From Mesobacillus jeotgali (GTDB lineage: Bacteria > Bacillota > Bacilli > Bacillales > Cytobacillaceae), in contig NZ_CP109811.1 of NCBI RefSeq assembly GCF_014856545.2, positions 3,280,001-3,344,000 of the forward strand: a stretch of 64,000 nucleotides of DNA, read 5' to 3'. Of the stretch, positions 34,531 through 43,306 are shown piece by piece. The first letter of the stretch is position 1. Every line of letters starts with the position of its first letter. Made by a program: the position numbers and the translations under genes. The notes under the pieces are model-generated. The model was not told where the DNA came from. It did no database searches and worked only from the letters and a program-made list of their open reading frames with translations.

Positions 34531-34609
34531 TCAATCCTTGTTTACTTTTCACTCCACTTTACTTTATAATATGATAGTGATGGACTTGTAGGGTAAAGGA
34601 GGGATATCT

Positions 34610-34855
34610 TTGGATCGTATGTACAGAGTTTTAGGATTCTGGACGGGAATCTTTGCTGTCATGTTTTTCTTGGGTGACATGTATACGACGTCCTTGATTT
34701 TCTTTGGTCAAACTGGATTTTTCTTGCTATTAAGTTACTTGAAACTGTCTGAGCGTATGTACATTTACGTCTTCGGCGCATACTTAACGATTTTCTTTGC
34801 TGGATTTACTTACTGGTCAACATTTATGATGCCATTAGGTGGAACTGGACATTGA
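34610..34855 (+). CDS. yqgY: YqgY family small membrane protein (DUF2626)
   Basis: An 81-residue, very hydrophobic protein with about three membrane segments, starting MDRMYRVLGFWTGIFAVMFF, which matches the DUF2626/YqgY family. The TTG at 34610 sits 7 nt after AGGAGG, an ideal distance, so it is preferred over the ATG at 34619. Function unknown. It is followed by a strong bidirectional terminator. Confidence 0.88.
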   Translation: MDRMYRVLGFWTGIFAVMFFLGDMYTTSLIFFGQTGFFLLLSYLKLSERMYIYVFGAYLTIFFAGFTYWSTFMMPLGGTGH

Positions 34856-34872
34856 TCTTGTTACGCTCAAAT

Positions 34873-34905
34873 AAAAAAAGCGATGGGTATCCATCGCTTT
34901 TTTTA
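34873..34905. terminator. bidirectional terminator between yqgY and the methyltransferase gene
   Basis: AAAAGCGATGG / CCATCGCTTTT stem with A and T tracts on both sides. Confidence 0.85.
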
Positions 34906-34917
34906 TTTGGGCGTATA

Positions 34918-36009
34918 TTAAAATAGTTTTTCATCCAGGCTGCCCATTCCCTTTGCCTGGATGAGCACATCGAACGACTGGCTGATTCCGCCTGGCAGGA
35001 TCAGGCTCCGGATTGCGCGGTTGCGTTTGCTAGCTTCCGAAAACGGATTATGATCGTGGTGTTCCGCCAGCTCATCCAATATCCCTGCAGCCATCAGGAA
35101 CTCATCCTGTCTCATCTTTCGCACGAAGTTCAGGCCGTATTTTTCACCAGTGGATTTAAGCTCATCAAAATGCACATGACTTGTCAAATCCATCTCCCCT
35201 GGATGCTGCAAAACATCATGAATCATTTGGTGCTGGTAATATCCCCTCAAGCTGCCGCGCCTGCGAGATGGGTGCATCCACTCCTCCTTCGTATAACCGT
35301 AATCCACAGTCACCATGATTCCCTTCGAGAGGTGCTCTGCGATTGATTTCATGAATGGTTCATACATAAGCGGTATCTCCATCCTTTGCCCTTCAGCCAA
35401 AACAATCTCCTGGTCATTTAAGAAAGCGGTAATTCGATCATCCATCACGGGAATCATGATCTCTTTTAATTGACCATTATCATGGCCAACAAAAACTTCT
35501 TTTACAACACCCTGGCTTTTTTCGACAACATGAACAGGAAAAGCATCAAATAATTCATTAGAGAAAATCAGCCCTTGTTCCATCCCTGTTCCTTCATATG
35601 ATTCAGCATGAAGGACGTCCACATTTTCCAAGCCATCCAACTTTGCTGCTTGAAGCTTTCGATGATATGGACTTGCTTCCACAATCCAATAGCTAAGGCG
35701 TTTATCATTCAATGCATTCCAACCTTGTATAAATGCCCGTGCAAAACGCCCATTCCCCGCTCCTATTTCACAAACAGACGACGGCAAGCCAAGGGTTCCA
35801 GAATTTTTCGCAAACCATTTCCCGATCAACTTGCCAAATACATCGGCTACATTGCTTGATGTATAAAAGTCACCCTGTTTGCCGATTTTCTGGCGTTCTT
35901 TTATGTAATATCCTTCCTCCGGATGATAAAGGGCAAGCTCCATATACTGTGCATAAGAGATCATTTTTTCCGGGGAGGCTTCAATAAACTCTTTGATTAT
36001 TTCTTTCAT
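34918..36009 (-). CDS. SAM-dependent methyltransferase, MidA/COG1565 family
   Basis: A 363-residue protein of the MidA (NDUFAF7-like) class, predicted to methylate arginine on a partner protein. Landmarks: MISYAQYMELALYHPEEGYY, GKQGDFYTSSNVADVFGKLI, the SAM loop VCEIGAGNGRFARAF, and IFSNELFDAFPVHVVE. The frame is open to 36099, but ATG 36009 after AAGGAG gives the normal N-terminus MKEIIKEFIEASPEK. Its bacterial substrate is not known. Confidence 0.88.
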   Translation of the reverse strand: MKEIIKEFIEASPEKMISYAQYMELALYHPEEGYYIKERQKIGKQGDFYTSSNVADVFGKLIGKWFAKNSGTLGLPSSVCEIGAGNGRFARAFIQGWNALNDKRLSYWIVEASPYHRKLQAAKLDGLENVDVLHAESYEGTGMEQGLIFSNELFDAFPVHVVEKSQGVVKEVFVGHDNGQLKEIMIPVMDDRITAFLNDQEIVLAEGQRMEIPLMYEPFMKSIAEHLSKGIMVTVDYGYTKEEWMHPSRRRGSLRGYYQHQMIHDVLQHPGEMDLTSHVHFDELKSTGEKYGLNFVRKMRQDEFLMAAGILDELAEHHDHNPFSEASKRNRAIRSLILPGGISQSFDVLIQAKGMGSLDEKLF

Positions 36010-36118
36010 ATTAACTCCTTGAAAAAAAGTTTTCACTATTGACATAGTGTTTTCGATATTATATTGTTTTAGTAGTAGCTTAACTATATCCCCTCCCATG
36101 ATATGAATAGAACATCCC

Positions 36119-36154
36119 CCAGGAAAGCCCTTCTCTTTGAGAAGGGCTTTCCTA
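36119..36154 (-). terminator. terminator of yqgX
   Basis: AGGAAAGCCCTTCTC / GAGAAGGGCTTTCCT long stem between yqgX and the methyltransferase gene; the sequence is nearly symmetrical. Confidence 0.75.
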
Positions 36155-36179
36155 GTTTGTCTTTAAATCATTCTGTTCT

Positions 36180-36815
36180 TTAAAATCCGTTTAAAAAAGG
36201 ATTGGAATCCATCTCTAAACCAATAGTGGTTGTCGGTCCATGCCCGGGAAGCACCTCTGTTTGTTCCGGCAATGTCAGGAGCTTATCATGAATGCTTTTG
36301 ATTAATTGATTATGGTTGCCGCCCGGCAAATCCGTCCTTCCGATGCTTCCATTAAACAGAGCATCTCCTGCCAGAACAAACTCCGCATCAGAAAAATAAA
36401 TAGAAATGCTGCCAGGAGAATGCCCAGGCGTTTCAAATACTTCGAATTTAAAGCTGCCAATTGACATGACACCATCGTCTTTGATCAAGTGGTCAGCAGG
36501 ACGCGCTTTGATCGGTTCGTTTAGCATGAAATGCCTGGAACCATTCAAGGCAGGGTCTGGCAGCCAGTCCTTTTCTTTTTCATTGATATATACCTTGATT
36601 CCGTATTTATCCCTAATTCTATCCACCGCGCCGATATGATCGAAATGAGCGTGTGTCAGCAGAATTGCTTCCGGTTTTAATTCAAGCTGTTCAATCACTG
36701 TTGCCAGCTTTTTCGGATTGTCACCTGGATCTACAATCAGGCAAGATTTATTTTCATCATATACAATATAGCAATTTGTTTGTAAAGGACCTAAGGGAAT
36801 CTGTTTCCATTTCAT
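36180..36815 (-). CDS. yqgX: metallo-beta-lactamase fold hydrolase YqgX (glyoxalase II-like)
   Basis: A 211-residue MBL-fold hydrolase with the metal motif THAHFDHIGAVD (HxHxDH), a later ETPGHSPGSIS histidine, the FVLAGDALFNGSIGRTDLPG aspartate region and a VLPGHGPTTT histidine. This set matches YqgX/GloB-type thioester hydrolases, which in bacilli may act on bacillithiol or other thiol adducts. ATG 36815 follows GGAGG by 9 nt; the longer frame to 36851 has no site. Confidence 0.9.
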   Translation of the reverse strand: MKWKQIPLGPLQTNCYIVYDENKSCLIVDPGDNPKKLATVIEQLELKPEAILLTHAHFDHIGAVDRIRDKYGIKVYINEKEKDWLPDPALNGSRHFMLNEPIKARPADHLIKDDGVMSIGSFKFEVFETPGHSPGSISIYFSDAEFVLAGDALFNGSIGRTDLPGGNHNQLIKSIHDKLLTLPEQTEVLPGHGPTTTIGLEMDSNPFLNGF

Positions 36816-36895
36816 CAAATATAGCCTCCAGCTTCTAGTGGTCTTATTCATATATTTATTTTACACTATTGTCAGGCAGGTTTTCAGTATTTGCG

Positions 36896-37462
36896 ATGAA
36901 AAGCTTATTAAGCCTTGATAAGCTCAAGGCAGAGCTGGAGTCGGAATACCGAATTCCAATAAAAAATGGAGGAGATTGTAAAGTGCAAATTTACATTGGA
37001 ATTGAGGCAAACTCTATCCTTTCTGAACTGCCTGAATTCGAACAGTTTCTTCAGTCAGCAGCCCCTCCTCATTTTGTCCATGGAAATATATATATTTACG
37101 GACAGCAGCAAATGGCAGATGCAGCTTCAGAATTGCTGTCAGAAGCCGATCTTCTTGAAGAAACGCATCAAATGATAAAAGTGGAAGGAAGAGCTGGAGC
37201 CGATTTTTACGATTATGGATTCTCTGCTGGACCTGATACTTATTTGTACACTAATGATCTGTCAGCCTTTAGGTTTACATCCGGCGATAACACCCAGATT
37301 GAAATGGCTCTGATTCAGCTGGAAGAACATCTTGTTTATACAGCTGCGGAAGGGATTTATTTTGCGATGGACCATTATACTGACCTGATAATGGGTATAG
37401 TAAAGGCATATAAGGTGAAAGTTGAGTTTTTAGACCTCGACAAATGGTGTAAAAAAATATAA
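36896..37462 (+). CDS. hypothetical protein, unknown function
   Basis: A 188-residue soluble protein from ATG 36896; I do not recognise it. It has no membrane segment or signal peptide and mixes acidic and hydrophobic residues (EFEQFLQSAAPPHFVHGNIY, FRFTSGDNTQIEMALIQLEE). The start is uncertain. ATG 36896 lacks a good site, whereas GTG 36983 lies 8 nt after GGAGGAG and would give 159 residues starting MQIYIGIEANSILSELPEF. It is divergent from yqgX and upstream of the DUF2759 gene, with a 112-nt gap. It is absent from the B. subtilis order as I recall it. Confidence 0.65.
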   Translation: MKSLLSLDKLKAELESEYRIPIKNGGDCKVQIYIGIEANSILSELPEFEQFLQSAAPPHFVHGNIYIYGQQQMADAASELLSEADLLEETHQMIKVEGRAGADFYDYGFSAGPDTYLYTNDLSAFRFTSGDNTQIEMALIQLEEHLVYTAAEGIYFAMDHYTDLIMGIVKAYKVKVEFLDLDKWCKKI

Positions 37463-37574
37463 AATATAAAACGAGTGTATGCTTGTCATTACATAACAGG
37501 CTGCCGCCTAAATTTCAATCAACTTATTCAACAAACAGGCTTAATGTCTGCCTAATTATGAAGGGGGCTTTATC

Positions 37575-37748
37575 ATGGGATTGGCAATTATCTTCGCTTT
37601 AGTTACACTGCTTGCCGGTTATGCAACTTTCTCGGCGCTTAAAAACAAAAACATTCTTGGAATCGTCTTTGGTGGAGGAACTTTCTTGGTTATTGGCTGG
37701 TTCACAGTCATGACGGTCCTTAACTCTGGATTCCCTACAGCACACTAA
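37575..37748 (+). CDS. yqgW: YqgW family small membrane protein (DUF2759)
   Basis: A 57-residue membrane protein (MGLAIIFALVTLLAGYATF at the start) with two hydrophobic segments around a short KNKN turn, matching the DUF2759/YqgW family. ATG 37575 is preceded by AAGGGGGC at 7 nt. It lies between yqgX and yqgV as in B. subtilis. Function unknown. Confidence 0.85.
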   Translation: MGLAIIFALVTLLAGYATFSALKNKNILGIVFGGGTFLVIGWFTVMTVLNSGFPTAH

Positions 37749-37759
37749 TTCGAGCCATG

Positions 37760-37791
37760 AAAAAAGACCACCCCAAAGGTGGTCTTTTTTC
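37760..37791. terminator. bidirectional terminator between yqgW and yqgV
   Basis: AAAAAAGACCACC / GGTGGTCTTTTTT stem between convergent genes. Confidence 0.88.
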
Positions 37792-37799
37792 ATTTATTG

Positions 37800-38111
37800 C
37801 TATTTCAATAATTCATTTACCCTGTCTACCTTATCCTGCATCCTTCTTTTCACGTCACGCCTGTCGTCAATCCGGATATTAGTAGCTACTCTCTGGATCC
37901 CGGCATTGAAGGGCGCTTCGTGGATGGCCTGGATCACTTCAAACAGGACAGGCAATTCTCCTTCAATCAAAGTGTTCATTGGCGTAAGTTGATATTGGAT
38001 GTCACCCCGTTCCTCATACTGCTTAAGAATTTTTTGAATATCCGCTACATATGAACTCACACTTGGCGTCTGAGTTCCGATTGGTATAACTGTTACATCG
38101 ACGATTGCCAT
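37800..38111 (-). CDS. yqgV: MTH1187 family thiamine-binding protein
   Basis: A 103-residue ferredoxin-like protein of the MTH1187/YkoF-like family (DUF77), known to bind thiamine or its pyrimidine part. Landmarks: VDVTVIPIGTQTPSVSSYV at the start and QLTPMNTLIEGELPVLFEVI in the middle. ATG 38111 follows a GGAGAG site; the open frame to 38135 is not needed. It lies downstream of yqgU on the same strand. Confidence 0.9.
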   Translation of the reverse strand: MAIVDVTVIPIGTQTPSVSSYVADIQKILKQYEERGDIQYQLTPMNTLIEGELPVLFEVIQAIHEAPFNAGIQRVATNIRIDDRRDVKRRMQDKVDRVNELLK

Positions 38112-38131
38112 CAAAATCTCTCCTTGCAAAT

Positions 38132-39286
38132 TCATTTGTAAACGAGGTCAAAAATCTCGTTTGTCTCGATATTCAAGACTTTTTCGAGCTGGAAACCATA
38201 CAGGCACATCTCTCCGGAAGGGGAGCAGGAAAGTGGTTCATTGGCCAACTCGTTAAACACAACCTCTTCTTCTTTGGTATCTAAATGATAACGCATCAAG
38301 TTAAATCCACCCTCATAAAGGTCAGCATCTCCCTGACTGTTTGCTCTCAAATAGATAAAGTCCTTCCCATTTTCCATTAAATCATAAAAAGGAACGACCC
38401 ATCCAGAAAAAGAGGTTAGCAGCGGCGATGTAAATTCAGTGACCGGTTTGCCGCCATCCCTGATGAATGTATACAATCCCTCTTCATTATCATTGACTTT
38501 GACAGTCATTAAATACGGCCCAAAGGAATCGAACTGGTATACATCTTCATACAATGTTTCAGTCTTCTTTTCATTAAGAGAAAACGCATTTAATGGGGCC
38601 GTAAGAGACATCCCTTCTTCTTCCCATTCCTGATAGACTAGGACATCCTCAGATATCCATCTTACAAAGGGCTCGGGAAGTTTGACTTCTTTAAACTTAT
38701 TGTTTCTTAAATCAAGCAAGTAACTGTTGAAATCCCAATCTGCTGTAAAAGCAGAAATCGCTAATAAATTTTCATCAAATGGATTCCACTCAAAAGTTAT
38801 TTCATATGATTGAATGCTGGTAGAATACATCTCTTCACCTGACAAGTCAATAATAGTCAGGAGTCCTTCTTCTGATGCCCCGCTATGGATCAGCACCTTG
38901 GTTCTTTCTGGACTTGGTACCGCGTTTATGATTGGCTGAGCACTTGTATATAGCAATGTTGCTTTTCCTGTTCCAAGATTGTAGGAATATAATAAGGAGG
39001 TACTTTCTCCTTTATTTGTTACATAGAGGATTTCTGAATCACTAAGCCAGCCTGCTGATTTATAGAATTCCTCCTGCTCGCCAATACGAATCGGTTTAAT
39101 ATCCGCTCCCAAAAACGAAGGAGCAGGTAGTTCCTTCATCCTTTTTAAGCTGTGACCAGCTCTTTCATGCAATGAACTTTCAAGTTGTTGAGAGCAGCCA
39201 GAAAAGATTGATGCAGAAGTGATGATGATCATCATCACCCATATAACATAAGGTGTATGATATGTACTTACCTTATTGCACTTCAC
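38132..39286 (-). CDS. yqgU: YqgU-like lipoprotein
   Basis: A 384-residue predicted lipoprotein. A hydrophobic leader near the N-terminus ends in the lipobox SIFSGC (about residue 30). The rest reads as repeated beta-propeller-like blades (SEILYVTNKGESTSLLYSYN; TKVLIHSGASEEGLLTIIDL), similar to TolB/WD-type propellers. This matches YqgU, whose role is unknown. The start is uncertain: GTG 39286 has GGGGGTG just upstream, but codons closer to the leader are possible. It is followed by yqgV. Confidence 0.8.
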   Translation of the reverse strand: MKCNKVSTYHTPYVIWVMMIIITSASIFSGCSQQLESSLHERAGHSLKRMKELPAPSFLGADIKPIRIGEQEEFYKSAGWLSDSEILYVTNKGESTSLLYSYNLGTGKATLLYTSAQPIINAVPSPERTKVLIHSGASEEGLLTIIDLSGEEMYSTSIQSYEITFEWNPFDENLLAISAFTADWDFNSYLLDLRNNKFKEVKLPEPFVRWISEDVLVYQEWEEEGMSLTAPLNAFSLNEKKTETLYEDVYQFDSFGPYLMTVKVNDNEEGLYTFIRDGGKPVTEFTSPLLTSFSGWVVPFYDLMENGKDFIYLRANSQGDADLYEGGFNLMRYHLDTKEEEVVFNELANEPLSCSPSGEMCLYGFQLEKVLNIETNEIFDLVYK

Positions 39287-39458
39287 CTCTACACCCCCAT
39301 TTTTACCATGTATATATCTGTACGTTATAAACCTATAAATGTTTCAATGAATTGTGAAAAATCTGCAAAAACCTTTAGTTTGAAACCAGCTATTGCGCAC
39401 TATGTAATATCTCATTGATTCAAGCAAATTACTACTTTTATTTTATATCTTCCATAAT

Positions 39459-39495
39459 AAAAATCCTGCACCCATGATATTAAGGTGCAGGTTTT
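39459..39495 (-). terminator. terminator of the LtaS-type gene
   Basis: CCTGCACC / GGTGCAGG stem with a T-rich run on the minus-strand side, 10 nt after the stop codon. Confidence 0.7.
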
Positions 39496-39503
39496 AAAGA
39501 GCT

Positions 39504-41393
39504 TCACTTATTGGATTTAGGGGACCCATTTTCTTTGTTTGCATCTTGCTCGTCATAAAATCTTAGCAAGTCTCCATAAATAATTTTATCGGAGAACTCA
39601 AGCTCATTCTTTGCTTGTTCAAAGAAAGGCTCACAAGCTGCTTTATCAGTCGGCTCGCCAGTTGTCTTATCATAGCAAGTTTCTCTTGTGAATACATAAT
39701 CCTTAGTGATGAAGCTGCCATCTCGCAAAACAGCGAAATCACGTCGGTCCTTCGAGAAAAGATCCGAACCAAAATCGATGTTATTCTTAGTGTCAATTCC
39801 CAGCAGGTGAAGGATTGTCGGCTTAAGGTCAATCTGTCCGCCAACCGTAGGCATTGTCTTGCCGTCATGACCAGGAATGTGGACGATCAACGGCACTTGC
39901 TGCAGCTGAGTGCTTTCGAAAGGCGTAATCTCCTTGCCTAGGTATTCACCCATTGCCTTATTATGATTCTCCGAGATCCCATAATGGTCACCATATAAAA
40001 TGATGATTGAGTCTTCGTAAAGTCCTTCATCTTTCAATTCTTGTATAAACAGTTTAAGAGCCTCATCCTGATAACGTACAGTTGGGAAATAATTATTGAC
40101 TGTTTTATCATTTGACGTGTATGGTTCGATAAAGCGGTCTTCCTCATTCAGTTCAAATGGGAAATGGTTCGTCAATGTAATGAACTTAGAATAGAATGGC
40201 TTCGGCATAGCCTTCAAGTGGTCCACGGATTGTTGGAAGAACTCAATGTCTTTCATGCCCCAGCCTACTGAATTTTCTTCTTCCACTTCATAATCTGGCA
40301 GCGAATAGAAGCGCTCGTAACCCAGTGATTGATACATGATATCACGGTTCCAGAAGCTCTTGTTATTCGCATGGAGGGAAGCAGTGAAATATCCGTTTTC
40401 ATTCAAAATTTCAGGTGTGGCTGTATACTCATTTCCGGAGTGAGTAAAGAATACTGCTCCTCTGCTTAGTGGATACAGTGAATTCTCAACCAGGAATTCA
40501 GAATCTGAAGTCTTTCCCTGACCGGTCTGGTGATAGAAATTATTGAAGTAATAGCTTTCTTTTATGAAATCATTCAGGAAAGGTGTAATTTCCTCTCCAT
40601 TTACAGTTTGATTTATGACAAAATCTTGCGTGGATTCCATCGAGATGAGAATGACATTTTTACCTTTCGCAACACCAAACATCTCATCGTTCGGCGGTAA
40701 ATAATTTGCACGAACATAGTTGTCAATGTCAGCGAGCTCGCTGCCATCAGCCATTGCTCTCTGTGCGGATGACTTCGATTGCAGGAATGCATCATATAAA
40801 TGGTAATTGTATGTTCCGATATTTTTCACAAGCATTTCTCTATCGAAAGTTCTCGTCAATAGCTGCGGACGCTCAGTTTCTGCCATTCCAAGATTAAAGA
40901 ATGCGATCGCGATCGCCACAAGGAAGAAAGCTCTTCGGTCCACTTTCGAGTACTCGCGGAATGTGATGACATTTGGCTTGATTTTTAATAAAATGGCCAA
41001 CACGAGCAAATCAGCAAAATAAAACAAGTCACTGATATTGATTAATTCGGTGACACTGCTTCCCAAATCACTCATATTACTCGTCTGGAAAAGAACGGGA
41101 ATCGTCAGGAAGTCATTGAAGAAACGGTAAAACACAACATTAGCGAACAAGACTGCTGAAACTATGAAACTTGTTATCAGAATGTAGCGTTTCTGGGCCT
41201 TCTCCTTCATGAACATGCTGATTCCCAGGATGACCATCAAGAAACTTAAGGGATTCATGAGCAGGATAATTTCCTGTCTCCAGTTCTCAATTTTTATATC
41301 AAAGCTAGTTTTATAGGCAATATAAGTCTTTAGCCAAAGCAGGATTGTCGCAATCGCAACAATAGATGCTTTAGTCCAGGTATTCTTCTTCAT
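39504..41393 (-). CDS. yqgS: LTA synthase family protein (LtaS/YqgS type)
   Basis: A membrane sulfatase-fold enzyme that polymerises glycerol phosphate from phosphatidylglycerol onto lipoteichoic acid. The 629-residue protein has five membrane segments (to about residue 200) and an extracellular catalytic domain. The catalytic threonine is in [12 protein letters not shown], metal residues in [10 protein letters not shown] and [13 protein letters not shown], and a WGMKDIEFF segment is conserved. By neighbourhood it corresponds to YqgS, a B. subtilis LtaS paralogue; whether it is the main or an accessory LTA synthase here cannot be told. ATG 41393 follows GGGAGGTAAC. Confidence 0.92.
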   Translation of the reverse strand: MKKNTWTKASIVAIATILLWLKTYIAYKTSFDIKIENWRQEIILLMNPLSFLMVILGISMFMKEKAQKRYILITSFIVSAVLFANVVFYRFFNDFLTIPVLFQTSNMSDLGSSVTELINISDLFYFADLLVLAILLKIKPNVITFREYSKVDRRAFFLVAIAIAFFNLGMAETERPQLLTRTFDREMLVKNIGTYNYHLYDAFLQSKSSAQRAMADGSELADIDNYVRANYLPPNDEMFGVAKGKNVILISMESTQDFVINQTVNGEEITPFLNDFIKESYYFNNFYHQTGQGKTSDSEFLVENSLYPLSRGAVFFTHSGNEYTATPEILNENGYFTASLHANNKSFWNRDIMYQSLGYERFYSLPDYEVEEENSVGWGMKDIEFFQQSVDHLKAMPKPFYSKFITLTNHFPFELNEEDRFIEPYTSNDKTVNNYFPTVRYQDEALKLFIQELKDEGLYEDSIIILYGDHYGISENHNKAMGEYLGKEITPFESTQLQQVPLIVHIPGHDGKTMPTVGGQIDLKPTILHLLGIDTKNNIDFGSDLFSKDRRDFAVLRDGSFITKDYVFTRETCYDKTTGEPTDKAACEPFFEQAKNELEFSDKIIYGDLLRFYDEQDANKENGSPKSNK

Positions 41394-41621
41394 TTGCTTG
41401 TTACCTCCCTGTCATAAATAACAGATATGGGAATTTTTAGGTTAATTTTTCCACTTACTCAAGAATCAAAGATAATCTTAATACTTTTTTTTCTAAAAAG
41501 CAAACAAAATCAAAGTAAAAAACCCTAGACCAATTACTGTGATTTTCCACTATTTTAGACGAATTAAACCTATAAAAGTTTCAGGAATGTCCAAATTCCG
41601 AAAATTGAAACTTTATACACA

Positions 41622-41660
41622 TAAAAAACAGGGAGTTTTCTCACAGAAAACTCCCTGTTA
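41622..41660 (-). terminator. terminator of glcK
   Basis: AACAGGGAGTTTTCT / AGAAAACTCCCTGTT stem followed on the minus strand by TTTTTT, adjacent to the glcK stop. Confidence 0.9.
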
Positions 41661-41663
41661 CGG

Positions 41664-42641
41664 TTATTCTTGCCCAATTTTGTTCTTGACCAGCCACGCT
41701 GCGCCGATCACACCTGCATCATTTCCCAATGTGGCAATACTGATTTCGGTTGATTGCGCTACCCGAGGAAACGAATTGCGCAAGAATTGTTCTTTTATTG
41801 GATTAAGAAGGACGTCACCTGCTTTTGAAACTCCGCCACCAAGCACGATTTTTTCCGGATTCAGGGTATTGGCGATATTTGCAAGTGCAATTCCCAAATG
41901 CAAAGCTACTGAATCAATGACCTTCATAGCCAATTGATCGTTTCTTTTTGCTGAATCGAAGACATCTTTGGCTGTAACAAAGCCAGTTTCCTTATACACT
42001 GCTGCCAGTTCTCCGGTTGAGGCTCCATTGTTCAATGCTTCAGTGGCAATCCTGACAATTCCAGTTGCAGATGCAATTGTTTCAAGGCATCCTGTTTTAC
42101 CGCAGTTACAAGGCGCTCCACCTTCAGCAAGTGAAGTGATATGTCCGATTTCACCAGCTGCACCGCTTACCCCGTGAACGATATCTCCATTCGTGATCAC
42201 ACCGCCGCCTACCCCTGTTCCCAGGGTGACACATACAAGATCCTTGGCGCCATTTCCTGCACCTTTCCACATTTCTCCCAGTGCCGCACAGTTAGCATCA
42301 TTATCGATTACGGCTGGAAGTGAGGTTTCGACTTCAAGTAAGTCTTTCAAAGGATAAGGTTCTCTCCATCCAAGGTTCACTGCTTCAAAAATTACACCAG
42401 TCGCAAGATCCACTGGGCCAGGAGCACCCATGCCAATTCCGATGATTTCACTCTTTGAATGGCCTAGTTCCTCAAGTTTCGCATCAATCGCCTTAGCAAT
42501 ATTGACGGTGATGTTCTTCCCTTCGTCTGACACATCTGTTGGGATCTCCCATTTATGCATAATTTCACCATACATGCTTATAAAAGCAAGTTTGGTTGTT
42601 GTACCACCTAAATCTACACCCACAAGCCATTTCTCAGCCAT
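41664..42641 (-). CDS. glcK: glucokinase, ROK family
   Basis: Phosphorylates free cytoplasmic glucose. The 325-residue ROK protein has the ATP phosphate loop [14 protein letters not shown], the catalytic region [10 protein letters not shown] and [24 protein letters not shown], and the zinc motif [22 protein letters not shown] (quoted here as its HxxxGxxCxCGxxGCxE pattern). ATG 42641 gives [13 protein letters not shown] after AAGGTGAC. Its 5' end overlaps yqgQ by 8 nt, as in B. subtilis. Confidence 0.95.
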   Translation of the reverse strand: MAEKWLVGVDLGGTTTKLAFISMYGEIMHKWEIPTDVSDEGKNITVNIAKAIDAKLEELGHSKSEIIGIGMGAPGPVDLATGVIFEAVNLGWREPYPLKDLLEVETSLPAVIDNDANCAALGEMWKGAGNGAKDLVCVTLGTGVGGGVITNGDIVHGVSGAAGEIGHITSLAEGGAPCNCGKTGCLETIASATGIVRIATEALNNGASTGELAAVYKETGFVTAKDVFDSAKRNDQLAMKVIDSVALHLGIALANIANTLNPEKIVLGGGVSKAGDVLLNPIKEQFLRNSFPRVAQSTEISIATLGNDAGVIGAAWLVKNKIGQE

Positions 42642-42861
42642 TTTTGTCACCTTTTCTCATTTGCGTTTTTTCTGTTTCCATCCGGATTTCCTGCCGTAAA
42701 AGCAAAATCGCAGTCTGGTAATCTTTAGTCTCAATCAATTGGGAATTATAAAGATCTTTCAGTTCGGCGGCCATGAGTTCTAAATCCGCCACTCTGTCAC
42801 CTATGTAAATAATTGTCCCGAATTTTTTCAGGAACTGCTGGATGTCATAAATCGTTTTCAA
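42634..42861 (-). CDS. yqgQ: YqgQ family protein
   Basis: A 75-residue small protein ([20 protein letters not shown] start) of the YqgQ family, a predicted helical nucleic-acid-binding fold of unknown function. The start is TTG 42861, well placed after GAGGGG; there is no ATG alternative. It overlaps glcK by 8 nt, a conserved arrangement that suggests coupled translation. Confidence 0.9.
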   Translation of the reverse strand: MKTIYDIQQFLKKFGTIIYIGDRVADLELMAAELKDLYNSQLIETKDYQTAILLLRQEIRMETEKTQMRKGDKNG

Positions 42862-43028
42862 CGTAATCCCCTCAATGTTTGTGAAAATAAGAGCATGTTT
42901 CCATTACTTAAGTATAAAGGATACTCTATGCCTCCTCAAGTATGCTGGAGAAGATTTTATGACAAATACGAAAGCGTTTTATCCATTAGATAAGAATTTT
43001 TATAACATGCTAAATAAGATTGGCCACC

Positions 43029-43187
43029 AAATGTACCCTTATGGGAGGTCAATGACTCTTCATAGGGTACGATTCTCACCTAATTGTACCCTTATAGACT
43101 GTGATTGCCCTTCATAAGGGTACGATTCCTGCCTAATTGTACCCTTATAGACTGGAGTTTCCCTTCATAAGGATACGATTCCTGCCA
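43029..43187. repeat. three tandem 53-bp hairpin repeats
   Basis: Units start at 43029, 43082 and 43135, each 53 bp. The consensus begins AATTGTACCCTTATAGACTG, has CCCTTCATAAGGGTACGATT and ends CCTGCCT. GTACCCTTAT and ATAAGGGTAC form a perfect 10-bp stem in the middle unit. The first unit is the most diverged. The array lies in the gene-free interval 42862-43306 between the yqgQ start and the end of the spoVAF-like gene; the rest of that interval holds only the spoVAF-like terminator. Confidence 0.9.
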
Positions 43188-43211
43188 ATACAGCTCTTTT
43201 ATCGATAAATA

Positions 43212-43238
43212 AACACCTGACAATGTTGTCAGGTGTTC
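43212..43238 (-). terminator. terminator of the spoVAF-like gene
   Basis: AACACCTGACAA / TTGTCAGGTGTT stem, followed on the minus strand by TATTTATC. Confidence 0.7.
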
Positions 43239-43306
43239 AGGCTGTAGTTGATTTCGATGAGAATCTTATTACCATAAGCTAAAAATCGTAAACGCTGCTT
43301 TTTATC

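Noticed and set aside
43029..43187. CRISPR array or small coding frame at 42875-43117
   Set aside because: Same reason for the repeats; the frame runs through the repeats, has no ribosome-binding site and looks like chance.
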